Source: an uncultured Acidobacteriota bacterium (GTDB taxonomy: Bacteria; Acidobacteriota; Terriglobia; Terriglobales; Acidobacteriaceae). From it: DNA of 12,612 nucleotides. A program made the translations under genes and the position numbers. The stretch lies in the NCBI GenBank assembly GCA_903932385.1, contig CAIZGA010000368.1, positions 1 through 12,612 on the forward strand, read 5' to 3'. The notes beneath the pieces were generated by a model. The model was not told the DNA's origin. It worked only from the letters and a program-made list of their open reading frames with translations, and ran no database searches. Shown piece by piece: positions 5,634-12,141 of this stretch (position 1 is the first letter of the stretch; the number at the start of each line of letters is the position of its first letter).

Positions 5634-7235
5634 TTAAATCTTTTCAACGGATTCGTTGAGGTATTGCTCGCGAAGAACGCGGCGGAGCGCCTTGCCGGTA
5701 TGGTTCTGCGGGATGCTGCTGATGGGCACCACCCAGATGCGCCGCGGACATTTATAACCGGCAAGATTGGCGCGGCAATATTCAATCAGCTCTGCTTCCA
5801 CCGCATCGGAATTAATTTCCACTACAGCGACCGGCACTTCTCCTTTTTGCGGATGAGGCAGACCGAAGGCGACGGCGCGGGCAACAGCTGCATGGGTCAG
5901 CAGCGTCTCTTCCAGTTCGCGCACGTAGACCGAATAGCCGCCGGACTTGATGACATCTTTCATGCGGCCGACGAGTTGGATAAGGCCGAGGCGATTGCGG
6001 CGAGCCAGATCTCCGGTGCGCAGCCAACCATCGTTTGTGAGTATGGATTTGTCGCCGTCGCTGTCACGCCAGTAATGCGGAGAAAATCCGGGACGAAGAA
6101 TCTGGCATTCGCCAGTGACACCAGTGCGGCAAACGCGACCACTCTCATCCACAATGCGAATTTTGTAGGGTGGCACGGGCAGGCAGAAGTCGCTGCTGCC
6201 GGGCAGGAAAGAAAGTTCGAATCCCATCATGGCCAGCCCGCCGAGTTCCACCATGCCGTAACCGTTCAGCAGGATGGGCGGAATGCGGCGGCCGGCGGGG
6301 AAACGAAACAGCGCGCCGTACTCGCGAAGGCGATTGCGAATTTCTGCCGGCAGATGGTCGCTGGCCGAAAGCCAGAGGCGAATGGTTCGAAGACGCGACG
6401 ACTCCGGTGCAGCGTTGACCAGACGCGTGAAAATTTCCGGCACACCGACGAACGCCGTGATGCGATAGCGTTCGATGAGGTCGAGTGCGGCATTGATTTC
6501 GAAGCGGTCCATGAAGCAGCCGCGGATGCCGGCCATCAGACCGTAGAGCGCAATGCTGACGGCCATGATATGCGACCAGGGCAGCGCAATGAAAGCGAGG
6601 TCGTCCGGCCCGAGAAGAAATCCAACGAGGATGATGCTGGCACGAGCGGAGAGCAATGCGCGGCTGGAAAGCGCAGCTCCTTTGGGATGGCCGCTGGTGC
6701 CGGAGGTGTGAAAGATGGCGATGGTGACGCGGGGATCAATTGTTGCGGGCGCGAACTTTTCTGTGACAGAAGTGATGCGTTGACAACCGGGAATGCTTAC
6801 GGCGTCATCGTCCTGAATACAGTGGCGCAGCGGCAGTGCGGAGATGTCGAGAATGTGGCGCTCAAAGACAGCGGTGTCGGTTATTAAAACATCAGTGCCG
6901 CTTTCCACCAAGATGCGGCGTACTTCTGTGAGCGAGAGCTGCGGGTTGAGCGGAACAGCAACGCCGCCGGCGCGGATGATGGCGAGGAACCAGTGGAAGC
7001 AGCGGCGGTTGTTGCTGCGATAGATGGCGACCGGTTGCCCCGGACGCAACTCGATAACGGTGCGCAGATATGCATCCATCTGCTGAATTTCATTTTGAAG
7101 TTGCGATAGAGAAAACGTACCGTCATCGCCAAAGGATACGTCGCTGTCGCCGTTGCGGCGGAGCAACTCATCCACCAGATTGGCTACGGTGATGCTGCGG
7201 TCACGCGAGAGCTGTATGCGGCGAATAACGTTCAT
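5634..7235 (-). CDS. Acyl-adenylate-forming ligase (AMP-dependent synthetase, acyl-CoA synthetase-like)
   Basis: A 533-residue ANL-superfamily enzyme that should activate a carboxylic acid, probably a fatty acid, with ATP to an acyl-adenylate and pass it to CoA or a carrier. Core motifs in order: A3 phosphate loop FHTSGTSGHPKG (175-186), NGYGMVE at the A5 position (324-330), GWLRTGDL (403-410), the hinge LVGRMKDVIKSGGYSVYVRE (421-440) and the catalytic lysine in NHTGKALRR (511-519, K515). At A5 the usual Thr of YGxTE is Val. No carrier domain follows. The start at 7235 overlaps the reductase stop as ATGA (7232-7235), so the two are translationally coupled; an alternative start at 7262 would overlap by 31 bases. 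Context favours supply of acyl-AMP or acyl-thioester to the reductase. Chain length and acceptor are not visible. No terminator is seen after the stop. Confidence 0.9.
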   Translation of the reverse strand: MNVIRRIQLSRDRSITVANLVDELLRRNGDSDVSFGDDGTFSLSQLQNEIQQMDAYLRTVIELRPGQPVAIYRSNNRRCFHWFLAIIRAGGVAVPLNPQLSLTEVRRILVESGTDVLITDTAVFERHILDISALPLRHCIQDDDAVSIPGCQRITSVTEKFAPATIDPRVTIAIFHTSGTSGHPKGAALSSRALLSARASIILVGFLLGPDDLAFIALPWSHIMAVSIALYGLMAGIRGCFMDRFEINAALDLIERYRITAFVGVPEIFTRLVNAAPESSRLRTIRLWLSASDHLPAEIRNRLREYGALFRFPAGRRIPPILLNGYGMVELGGLAMMGFELSFLPGSSDFCLPVPPYKIRIVDESGRVCRTGVTGECQILRPGFSPHYWRDSDGDKSILTNDGWLRTGDLARRNRLGLIQLVGRMKDVIKSGGYSVYVRELEETLLTHAAVARAVAFGLPHPQKGEVPVAVVEINSDAVEAELIEYCRANLAGYKCPRRIWVVPISSIPQNHTGKALRRVLREQYLNESVEKI

Positions 7236-8338
7236 TCGGGAGAAATCGTCTTGCGTCCCCACTCACTTGCGACACAGTAATGGAAGAGCCGGTCGAGATA
7301 GTCGAGTACGGGCGGTGCTGTGATGCCGGCGGGAACCAGCAGCCGCTCGGCGTGAGTAGTGTCAAACTGCATACGCATGGTGAAGTAGTCGCGGTAGGCG
7401 CGGCCATCGCGAAGTACGCGACGCTTGCGTCCCCAGAGTGCGAGGAAGAGCAAGGGTCGCAGCAGCGCGAAGAAAAGTTTTGGGCTGACGTATCGCGGCG
7501 GTGCAACGTGGAAATATTCTGCAGCACGCGCGGCAATTTGTGCGATGGTGGCGCTGGAGCGCGGCCCGGCGCAGAGATGCACAGTGCTGCCGATGGCTGT
7601 GGGATCAAACGCGAGATAGGCGACGGCGCGTGCGACAAAATCCACCGGCACGATGTCGAGGACAGAATCGGGATAGCCCGGCACAGTTCGCCACAGGCGG
7701 CGCGCGTAGATCTTCAGCGGCCAGTACATCATCTTGAAGCTGGAAGTGACACCGGTGCGCGAGTCGCCGACGATGATGCTGGGGCGAAGTATGATGCCAG
7801 GAATTTTCTGTAGATAGGAACGAACCAGCGCTTCAGCTTCGGATTTAGTCTGCTCATAGGTGTTGCGGAAATTCTGGCCGACATTCAATTCGTCTTCGCG
7901 GATGAGGCCGGTGCGTTCACCGGCGACATAAGCCGTGCCGACGTAGGTGAAGCTGCGCAGGTTGGGCGAGGCCACAGCGAAATCAAGAATGCGTCGAGTG
8001 CCCTCGACGTTGATGGCACGGGCTTCCTCGAGTGTGTGATCAAAGCGTACGGTGGCCGCAGAGTGGATGACACGGGTGGCCTGCTCGGTGAGTTGCTGAT
8101 ACGCAGATGCGTCGAGTCCGCAAAGTGGCTGGGTGACGTCGCCGGCATAAACCTGAACACGATGCAGATCGGCGGCCGGAACAAAACGTTCGGCACGCTG
8201 GAGACCGGTGAGGCCGGGGCGATTGCGAATGAGTAGGGCGAGCGTGGCCTGTGGATGTGTGGCCAGCAGTTCCCGCACCAGCCGCTCTCCGAGAAATCCG
8301 GTCGAGCCGGTAACAAGGATTAGATCTTCGTTCTTCAT
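7232..8338 (-). CDS. Thioester / fatty-acyl reductase (extended SDR, NAD_binding_4 type)
   Basis: A 368-residue NAD(P)H-dependent extended short-chain dehydrogenase of the group containing fatty acyl-CoA reductases and the terminal reductase domains of carboxylic acid reductases and NRPSs. Visible features: cofactor loop VTGSTGFLGERLVRELL (9-25), GDV at 67-69, HSAATVRFD (92-100), NVEGTRRIL (110-118), YVGTAYVAGER (132-142), the catalytic pair Y161-x3-K165 in YEQTK, LRPSIIVGD (184-192) and DIVPVDFVARA (228-238). The C-terminal part contains a hydrophobic stretch (VSPKLFFALLRPLLFLALW, about 284-302) that could bind membrane. It should reduce an acyl thioester or acyl-AMP to aldehyde, possibly alcohol. 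The start at 8338 is ATG; a TTG at 8359 also fits the frame but is less likely. It is coupled by ATGA to the ligase and follows the phosphotransferase gene by 62 bases. A sugar epimerase role is less likely given the ligase partner. Confidence 0.85.
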   Translation of the reverse strand: MKNEDLILVTGSTGFLGERLVRELLATHPQATLALLIRNRPGLTGLQRAERFVPAADLHRVQVYAGDVTQPLCGLDASAYQQLTEQATRVIHSAATVRFDHTLEEARAINVEGTRRILDFAVASPNLRSFTYVGTAYVAGERTGLIREDELNVGQNFRNTYEQTKSEAEALVRSYLQKIPGIILRPSIIVGDSRTGVTSSFKMMYWPLKIYARRLWRTVPGYPDSVLDIVPVDFVARAVAYLAFDPTAIGSTVHLCAGPRSSATIAQIAARAAEYFHVAPPRYVSPKLFFALLRPLLFLALWGRKRRVLRDGRAYRDYFTMRMQFDTTHAERLLVPAGITAPPVLDYLDRLFHYCVASEWGRKTISPE

Positions 8339-8362
8339 GATGAAAATTGCAGCCGACAAGTT

Positions 8363-8368
8363 ATTATA
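8363..8368 (-). promoter_or_regulatory. Candidate -10 element (TATAAT) for the reductase-ligase pair
   Basis: The minus strand carries a perfect TATAAT in GCGATATAATAAC, 24 bases before the reductase ATG and inside the 62-base gap after the phosphotransferase gene. Nothing like TTGACA lies at 16-18 bases, so strength is unclear. If real, the reductase and ligase can be expressed separately from the upstream gene. Confidence 0.4.
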
Positions 8369-8400
8369 TCGCGCTGGTGCGGGCTTGGTGGCTGTTGGCC

Positions 8401-9912
8401 CTAGTGCGCGAGCGTGCGCGGCAGCAGGATGATGTATGGAACATCACTGGAAGAAAACTGACTGCGCAACGTTGGCGAGACAAATGGCGGCGCGTGATCT
8501 CCGACAAGAATAAAGATGGTGGGTCGGGCGGCGTGTGTCTCTGCCGTTTGCATCTGTGTAGCCGCTTGAGCAATAGAGTGATGCACATTGGCCACGAGTT
8601 GCGCCCACGAGCAGAGGTCTGGCTGCTCGGCGAGAATCGGCAGTGTACAAGGAATCGGATGAGCAACAGTGGCCGGCGTCGGCACCGGTAGATGCGAATT
8701 GATGGTGACCCAATAAATAAATTCCGGAGCAACAGAAGTTTGCGTCAGTCGATTGCCAATCCACGCAGCGAGATTGCCGTCGCAACTGGCGGTGAAGGCG
8801 CCGATACATTCCGGCGTGCTGGAAAGGCGGAAGCGTTCGCGGAACCACTGGTCGTCGAAGCCAATGCGCGGGTACCAGTAGACGCGGTCAAACATGTGGC
8901 CATCCATGCCATGCACAGCAACGGAGTGATAGCCGAGGTGTGCGAGTTGCTGCGGCAGGCAGGTGGCCAGTGTGTCGTGGCTGGCGTTGAGGATGTAGAG
9001 GTTCATGTGGCTGCTGCAGAGTTCGCGTGACTCGCCGGCAACTGTGGAACCGAAGAAGGGAACGCTGCCGGTGAGGACCTGGTAGCGCGATTGCAATTGC
9101 GGCGAGTCATAGTCGCTGAGCAGAAGATGAGAGAGCGCGGGATTGACCGGATTGCCCCACGACTCCACCAGTACCAGAACAATGTTGGGAAGATTTTCGG
9201 GAGTGGCAGCGACAGTGCCGTTGAGAGGAATGCCCGCGGCCTTCATCGCAATTGCGGCGGCAGAAGGCGCAGGGGATGGGTCGGGCAGTTTACGCGCACT
9301 GATGCGGATGCGGTCGTAAAAAATTTCATTGCGTACCAGGCGCAGCGTGATGGGCCGCGCAATGCGGATGCCGCGGAAGTAAATGGGATGCACGCCATCG
9401 GCCAGTGTGCTGGCACGGAGCGGATTGATGAGGTGGCCGGCGCCGCGCACGATGGTGGTGTAGTCGGCAAAGAGGCAGGCAAACGAGAATGCAAGCAGCG
9501 CCAGAATCGCGCGGCGACGCACGCTGCTATGCAGCCGGTTGGCCGGCAAACGCGCGGCGATGAGCGCAACGATGACGGTGAAGAGCAGAACGGCAGCAAT
9601 GGCGAAGAGTCGTCGACTGGAAAACTCCGAAAGAAACACTGAACTGGTGAGACATTCTGAAGGTGAAAGGAAATAGGTTTCGCTGATGCCGCTGAGAATG
9701 TCGGCCAGAAAAGTAATCAACAAAAATATAGCGGCCAGCCAGCCCGGAATGAAGAGGGCCACGATGCCGAGCAACGCATACTCCAGACAAAAAATGCCGT
9801 GGCACCAGATGCCGAGGACGGAGCTTGCCACCCAGAAAGGCAGGTTGGCGAGCACGGCATAGAAGAAATACACGCTTAGCCATGCTGCCGTGCTGGAACG
9901 GAGTCGCTGCAT
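8401..9912 (-). CDS. Membrane phosphotransferase of the LtaS/sulfatase (alkaline phosphatase) superfamily
   Basis: A 503-residue inner-membrane protein. Hydrophobic segments at about 9-33, 38-74 (two helices), 102-120 and 134-155 give about five helices, followed by a large extracytoplasmic catalytic domain. That domain has the sulfatase-fold layout: LPNIVLVLVESWGNP (241-255) with metal ligand E250, FFGSTVAGESREL (286-298) where T290 is the likely nucleophile, HGMDGHMFDRVYWYPRIGFD (334-353), TINSHLP (403-409) and the metal-binding VGDHAPPF (470-477, D472/H473). Relatives transfer phosphoglycerol or phosphoethanolamine from phospholipids to surface glycans or lipids; true sulfatases carry a Cys/Ser-x-Pro-x-Arg maturation motif that is absent here. 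The frame is open upstream to 10254, but that part is antisense to the FUSC gene, and the ATG at 9912 precedes the first helix. It is first of three same-strand genes with the reductase and ligase. Acceptor unknown. Confidence 0.82.
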   Translation of the reverse strand: MQRLRSSTAAWLSVYFFYAVLANLPFWVASSVLGIWCHGIFCLEYALLGIVALFIPGWLAAIFLLITFLADILSGISETYFLSPSECLTSSVFLSEFSSRRLFAIAAVLLFTVIVALIAARLPANRLHSSVRRRAILALLAFSFACLFADYTTIVRGAGHLINPLRASTLADGVHPIYFRGIRIARPITLRLVRNEIFYDRIRISARKLPDPSPAPSAAAIAMKAAGIPLNGTVAATPENLPNIVLVLVESWGNPVNPALSHLLLSDYDSPQLQSRYQVLTGSVPFFGSTVAGESRELCSSHMNLYILNASHDTLATCLPQQLAHLGYHSVAVHGMDGHMFDRVYWYPRIGFDDQWFRERFRLSSTPECIGAFTASCDGNLAAWIGNRLTQTSVAPEFIYWVTINSHLPVPTPATVAHPIPCTLPILAEQPDLCSWAQLVANVHHSIAQAATQMQTAETHAARPTIFILVGDHAPPFVSPTLRSQFSSSDVPYIILLPRTLAH

Positions 9913-9962
9913 GGGTCGGATGGGGGTCCTCGATGGCCAAAGTCTGTTGCGATAGCGAATCC

Positions 9963-9968
9963 AGTGTA
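9963..9968 (-). promoter_or_regulatory. Candidate -10 element (TACACT) of the phosphotransferase gene
   Basis: GCTACACTGGATT on the minus strand shares nine bases (GCTACACTG) with the stretch upstream of the SRAP gene. A possible -35, TTCAAC (plus strand 9988-9993), is 19 bases away, longer than ideal. The leader would be about 44 bases. Confidence 0.3.
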
Positions 9969-9999
9969 GCTCCACAGGAGGCCGGTTGTTGAATGGAAT

Positions 10000-10019
10000 C
10001 CAATAGAATGCAGTATTGG
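10000..10019. repeat. Inverted repeat between the phosphotransferase and FUSC genes, candidate operator
   Basis: CCAATA and TATTGG are perfect 6-base arms around eight bases, 23-42 bases before the FUSC start codon. A -10-like TAGAAT (10004-10009) overlaps it. Position and symmetry fit a site for a dimeric regulator of the FUSC gene, the divergent gene or both. No regulator is encoded beside it. Confidence 0.35.
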
Positions 10020-10041
10020 GACTATTGAACGGGAGTAAGGC

Positions 10042-11145
10042 ATGGGGGAAGAAACCGGAGCGTTGGCACGGCTGGCGCAACGGCTGCACAATGCGAGCCT
10101 GAATTTTGACTGGACGCGATCGGAGTATCGCGCGTCGCTGCTGTGCCTGCCGGTGGTGCTGCTGACGCTGGCGGTACCGACGGCGATGGGCCAGCCGCGC
10201 ATGGCATTGGCCATGGCAGCCGGATCCATCACTGCAGGCTTCGGGTCCTTCCAACGGCCACTGTACTTCCGCGGCGGGCCCATGGTGCTGGTGAGTTTTG
10301 GCATTGCGCTGGCGGCCATGGTGGGTGCGGTCTGCTCGACGAACACGATTGCGCTGGCCGTGGCGGCGATGATATTTGCCTTTGGCTACGGAATGCTGGG
10401 TTCCATCAGTGCGTCTGCGGCGTGGGTTGGATTGCAGTGCTGCATTTATCTGCTGGTGTCGAGTTCAGTTCCGCTGCATGGCGGCGACCTGCTCAATCGC
10501 GGCCTGGGTATTGTGATTGGCGGCCTGGTGCAAAGCGGCGTGATGATGCTGCTGTGGCGCTGGACACCGCCGGCAAGTTCGGCATTCTTCACGAATCCAG
10601 CCGCGGGACCTCCGCGTTCTTTGCGTTCGCAGTGGCGTGTGCTGCGTCGCAACTTCAATTTCAAATCGGAAATCATGCGCCATGCGATGCGGCTTTCCAT
10701 GGCGGCCGTGGTGAGCGTTGCCGTCTATCATCGGCTGAAGTTCACCAGCGGATATTGGATCCCGATGACGACGCTGATTATTTTGAACCCGGAGATCTAC
10801 AACACTACCAACAAGGCGATTGCGCGGATGAGCGGTACCATTGCGGGCGCGATGGTGGCCAGTGTGATTGCCGGCGTGCTGCGGCCGGGGCCGTGGATGC
10901 TGGTGCTGCTGACGACATTTTTTGTAGGCGCTGCCTATGCGCTGCAGTATGTGAACTACGCGGCTTTTGCCACAGCGCTGACCAGTTACATCGTCTTCCT
11001 GCTGGCCATCAACCATCTGCCGGAACATGAAATCGTAATGCACCGGCTATGGGCGACGCTGATTGGCGGCGCAATTGCGCTGGTGGTGCACTACACCTCG
11101 CACCATGCGGAAGGTTGGATGGACGAGTGGCTACGCGAAGAATAG
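10042..11145 (+). CDS. FUSC-family inner-membrane protein (putative aromatic-acid or small-molecule exporter)
   Basis: A 367-residue membrane protein with the FUSC arrangement: an N-terminal block of helices (about 30-49, 53-70, 78-98, 102-121, 125-142, 152-172), a cytoplasmic loop (about 175-215), then a second block starting RHAMRLSMAAVVSVAVYH with the hallmark SGYWIPMTTLIILNP (236-250), the motif NKAIARMSGTIAGAMVASV (257-275) and helices to about 350. FUSC proteins include AaeB, which exports aromatic carboxylates, and YccS-like proteins. This copy is short compared with AaeB/YccS (about 650-720) and lacks their long cytoplasmic domain, like many stand-alone FUSC proteins. The start at 10042 has a good Shine-Dalgarno (GGGAG at 10031-10035). 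An intrinsic terminator follows, so it is probably monocistronic. No AaeA-like membrane fusion protein is adjacent. Substrate not determinable. Confidence 0.88.
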   Translation: MGEETGALARLAQRLHNASLNFDWTRSEYRASLLCLPVVLLTLAVPTAMGQPRMALAMAAGSITAGFGSFQRPLYFRGGPMVLVSFGIALAAMVGAVCSTNTIALAVAAMIFAFGYGMLGSISASAAWVGLQCCIYLLVSSSVPLHGGDLLNRGLGIVIGGLVQSGVMMLLWRWTPPASSAFFTNPAAGPPRSLRSQWRVLRRNFNFKSEIMRHAMRLSMAAVVSVAVYHRLKFTSGYWIPMTTLIILNPEIYNTTNKAIARMSGTIAGAMVASVIAGVLRPGPWMLVLLTTFFVGAAYALQYVNYAAFATALTSYIVFLLAINHLPEHEIVMHRLWATLIGGAIALVVHYTSHHAEGWMDEWLREE

Positions 11146-11148
11146 CCG

Positions 11149-11171
11149 AATCGGGAGATTTCCGATTTTTT
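11149..11171 (+). terminator. Intrinsic terminator of the FUSC gene
   Basis: Three bases after the stop codon, AATCGGGA (11149-11156) pairs with TTCCGATT (11160-11167... read as 8 pairs including one G-T) around the three-base loop GAT, and a run of six T (11166-11171) follows. The stem is short with four to five strong pairs, but the T-run and position are right. Confidence 0.65.
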
Positions 11172-11179
11172 AAAAGATT

Positions 11180-11211
11180 TTGCATGCATGTGGATTTGCG
11201 ATTGGTATAGA
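11180..11211 (+). promoter_or_regulatory. Candidate promoter of the zinc-ribbon gene (extended -10)
   Basis: TATAGA at 11206-11211, preceded by TGG, forms an extended -10 (TG-n-TATAGA). A TTGCAT at 11180-11185 could serve as -35, but the 20-base spacing is long. It follows directly after the FUSC terminator and would leave a leader of about 44 bases before the ATG at 11262. Confidence 0.4.
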
Positions 11212-11261
11212 TTGGGCAAGGCATCCAGTACAACTAGCAGTCTGACGTCGACGGGACCAAC

Positions 11262-11459
11262 ATGCAATGCAGCAAATGCAACTCAGGCGAGTTGCGGCGG
11301 ATAAAACGAACAGGCCTCTGGCAGAAGTTTATTCTGCCGCTCTTGGACTACTATCCGTGGGAGTGTCCGCAGTGCCGTGTGGTGCAGATTGTCAAGCATC
11401 GCGCAGAGCATCACAGCGATGGACATCCACATTCAGCCAGCAATAAAAATAAATCGTAG
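11262..11459 (+). CDS. Small zinc-ribbon protein with a His-rich tail
   Basis: A 65-residue protein beginning MQCSKCNSGELRRIKR. Two knuckles, C3-x2-C6 and C35-x2-C38, are spaced as in a one-domain zinc ribbon. The middle segment WQKFILPLLDYYPWEC (20-35) is hydrophobic and ends in the YPWEC lead-in to the second knuckle, a pattern I associate with short bacterial zinc-ribbon proteins of unknown function. The tail HRAEHHSDGHPHSASNKNKS carries five His within about 12 residues and may bind metal. The upstream CGGGA is at best a weak Shine-Dalgarno; no other start fits since Cys3 belongs to the first knuckle. It has its own candidate promoter, and it converges on kdsC with five bases between the stop codons. 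Function unknown. Confidence 0.8.
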   Translation: MQCSKCNSGELRRIKRTGLWQKFILPLLDYYPWECPQCRVVQIVKHRAEHHSDGHPHSASNKNKS

Positions 11460-11464
11460 CGCAG

Positions 11465-12061
11465 TTACATGCCGCCTTTGCCGATGTCTGAGGCTGCTGC
11501 TGCCGCATTGTGTTCGTCGAGGAAGGCAGCGATGGTGGAGTCGAGAATGCCCTTGGCTTCAAGGATGAACTCGATGGCATCGCGACCAGCTCCCTGGCCG
11601 CCCACGTGTTCGGTAATGTAGTGGGCTTCGCGCTTGACCTGTGGGCGGGCGTTGGCCACGGCAATAGCGAGGCCGACGACGCGCATGGCCGGCAGATCGA
11701 TGACATCATCGCCGACAAACGCAATCTGTTCCAACGGGATGCCGGACTTGGCGGAAATCTCTTCCACGGCAACGCGCTTCTGCGATTGGCCAACGTAGAC
11801 GTATTCAATTTTCAGGTCGCGGGCGCGAAGTTTTACCGTTTCTGAAATTCGCTTGGTGACAAAGCCGCACTGGATGCCGGCAACGCGCGCCAGAGAAATT
11901 CCGGTGCCGTCATGCGCGCTGAAGCCCTTGGCCTCCACCGTTGTGCCGGGCGTGGAGCCGGGGAAAAGCCAGATGCCGTTGTCGGTAAGAACGCCGTCCA
12001 CATCGAACAGGATGAGGTTGATGCGACGGGCGCGAGTGAGAGCGTCGGTAATTTCTGCCAT
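11465..12061 (-). CDS. kdsC: 3-deoxy-D-manno-octulosonate 8-phosphate phosphatase (KdsC), HAD family
   Basis: A 198-residue cytoplasmic HAD phosphatase that hydrolyses Kdo-8-phosphate to Kdo, a step in making the LPS inner core; it implies an LPS-bearing outer membrane. Motif I is ILFDVDGVLTDNG (17-29, nucleophile D20, acid/base D22) and motif III is FVGDDVIDLPAM (115-126). The KdsC-specific features AHDGTGISLARVAGI (49-63) and HVGGQGAGRDAIEFIL (152-167) are present, with no cap domain. Motif II, usually TGR in the family, reads VTKRIS (68-73), a Gly to Lys change. The start at 12061 is chosen because MAEITDALTRARRINLILFD is a normal KdsC N-terminus; the frame extends 92 codons upstream but there is antisense to the helicase gene. 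No Shine-Dalgarno is seen. Acylneuraminate (CMP-NeuA C-domain-like) phosphatases are close relatives and a less likely alternative. Confidence 0.92.
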   Translation of the reverse strand: MAEITDALTRARRINLILFDVDGVLTDNGIWLFPGSTPGTTVEAKGFSAHDGTGISLARVAGIQCGFVTKRISETVKLRARDLKIEYVYVGQSQKRVAVEEISAKSGIPLEQIAFVGDDVIDLPAMRVVGLAIAVANARPQVKREAHYITEHVGGQGAGRDAIEFILEAKGILDSTIAAFLDEHNAAAAASDIGKGGM

Positions 12062-12067
12062 ATCTAC

Positions 12068-12073
12068 ATGATA
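12068..12073 (-). promoter_or_regulatory. Candidate -10 element (TATCAT) of kdsC, possibly leaderless
   Basis: The minus strand has TATCAT, five of six matches to TATAAT, followed by GTAGAT and then the kdsC ATG. That would put the transcription start at or next to the first base of the start codon. No -35 match is seen at normal spacing. Confidence 0.35.
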
Positions 12074-12128
12074 AAGGCAGAGGATTGTGGAAGTTGCTTG
12101 CGGCGAAGAAAGAACGAACGCACTGGAG

Positions 12129-12134
12129 TAGAAT
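12129..12134 (+). promoter_or_regulatory. Candidate -10 element (TAGAAT) of the helicase gene, possibly leaderless
   Basis: TAGAAT is separated by seven bases from the ATG at 12142, which would give a transcript starting at the start codon. It sits within the small inverted repeat GGAG-TAGAAT-CTCC (12125-12138). If the true start is the later ATG at 12181, the leader would be about 40 bases with AAGGGG as its Shine-Dalgarno. Confidence 0.35.
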
Positions 12135-12141
12135 CTCCTGC

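Noticed and set aside
5664..6887. 407-codon open frame antisense to the acyl-adenylate ligase
   Set aside because: The ligase has every family motif in the opposite frame; this frame gives an Ala/Arg/Gly/Glu-rich sequence with no recognisable fold.
9091..9642. 183-codon plus-strand frame antisense to the phosphotransferase
   Set aside because: No domain and Arg/Gly/Asn-rich; the opposite strand encodes membrane helices and catalytic motifs.
9913..10254. N-terminal extension of the phosphotransferase frame
   Set aside because: It would be antisense to the FUSC gene's start, is Arg/Gln-rich and precedes the first membrane helix without any family counterpart.
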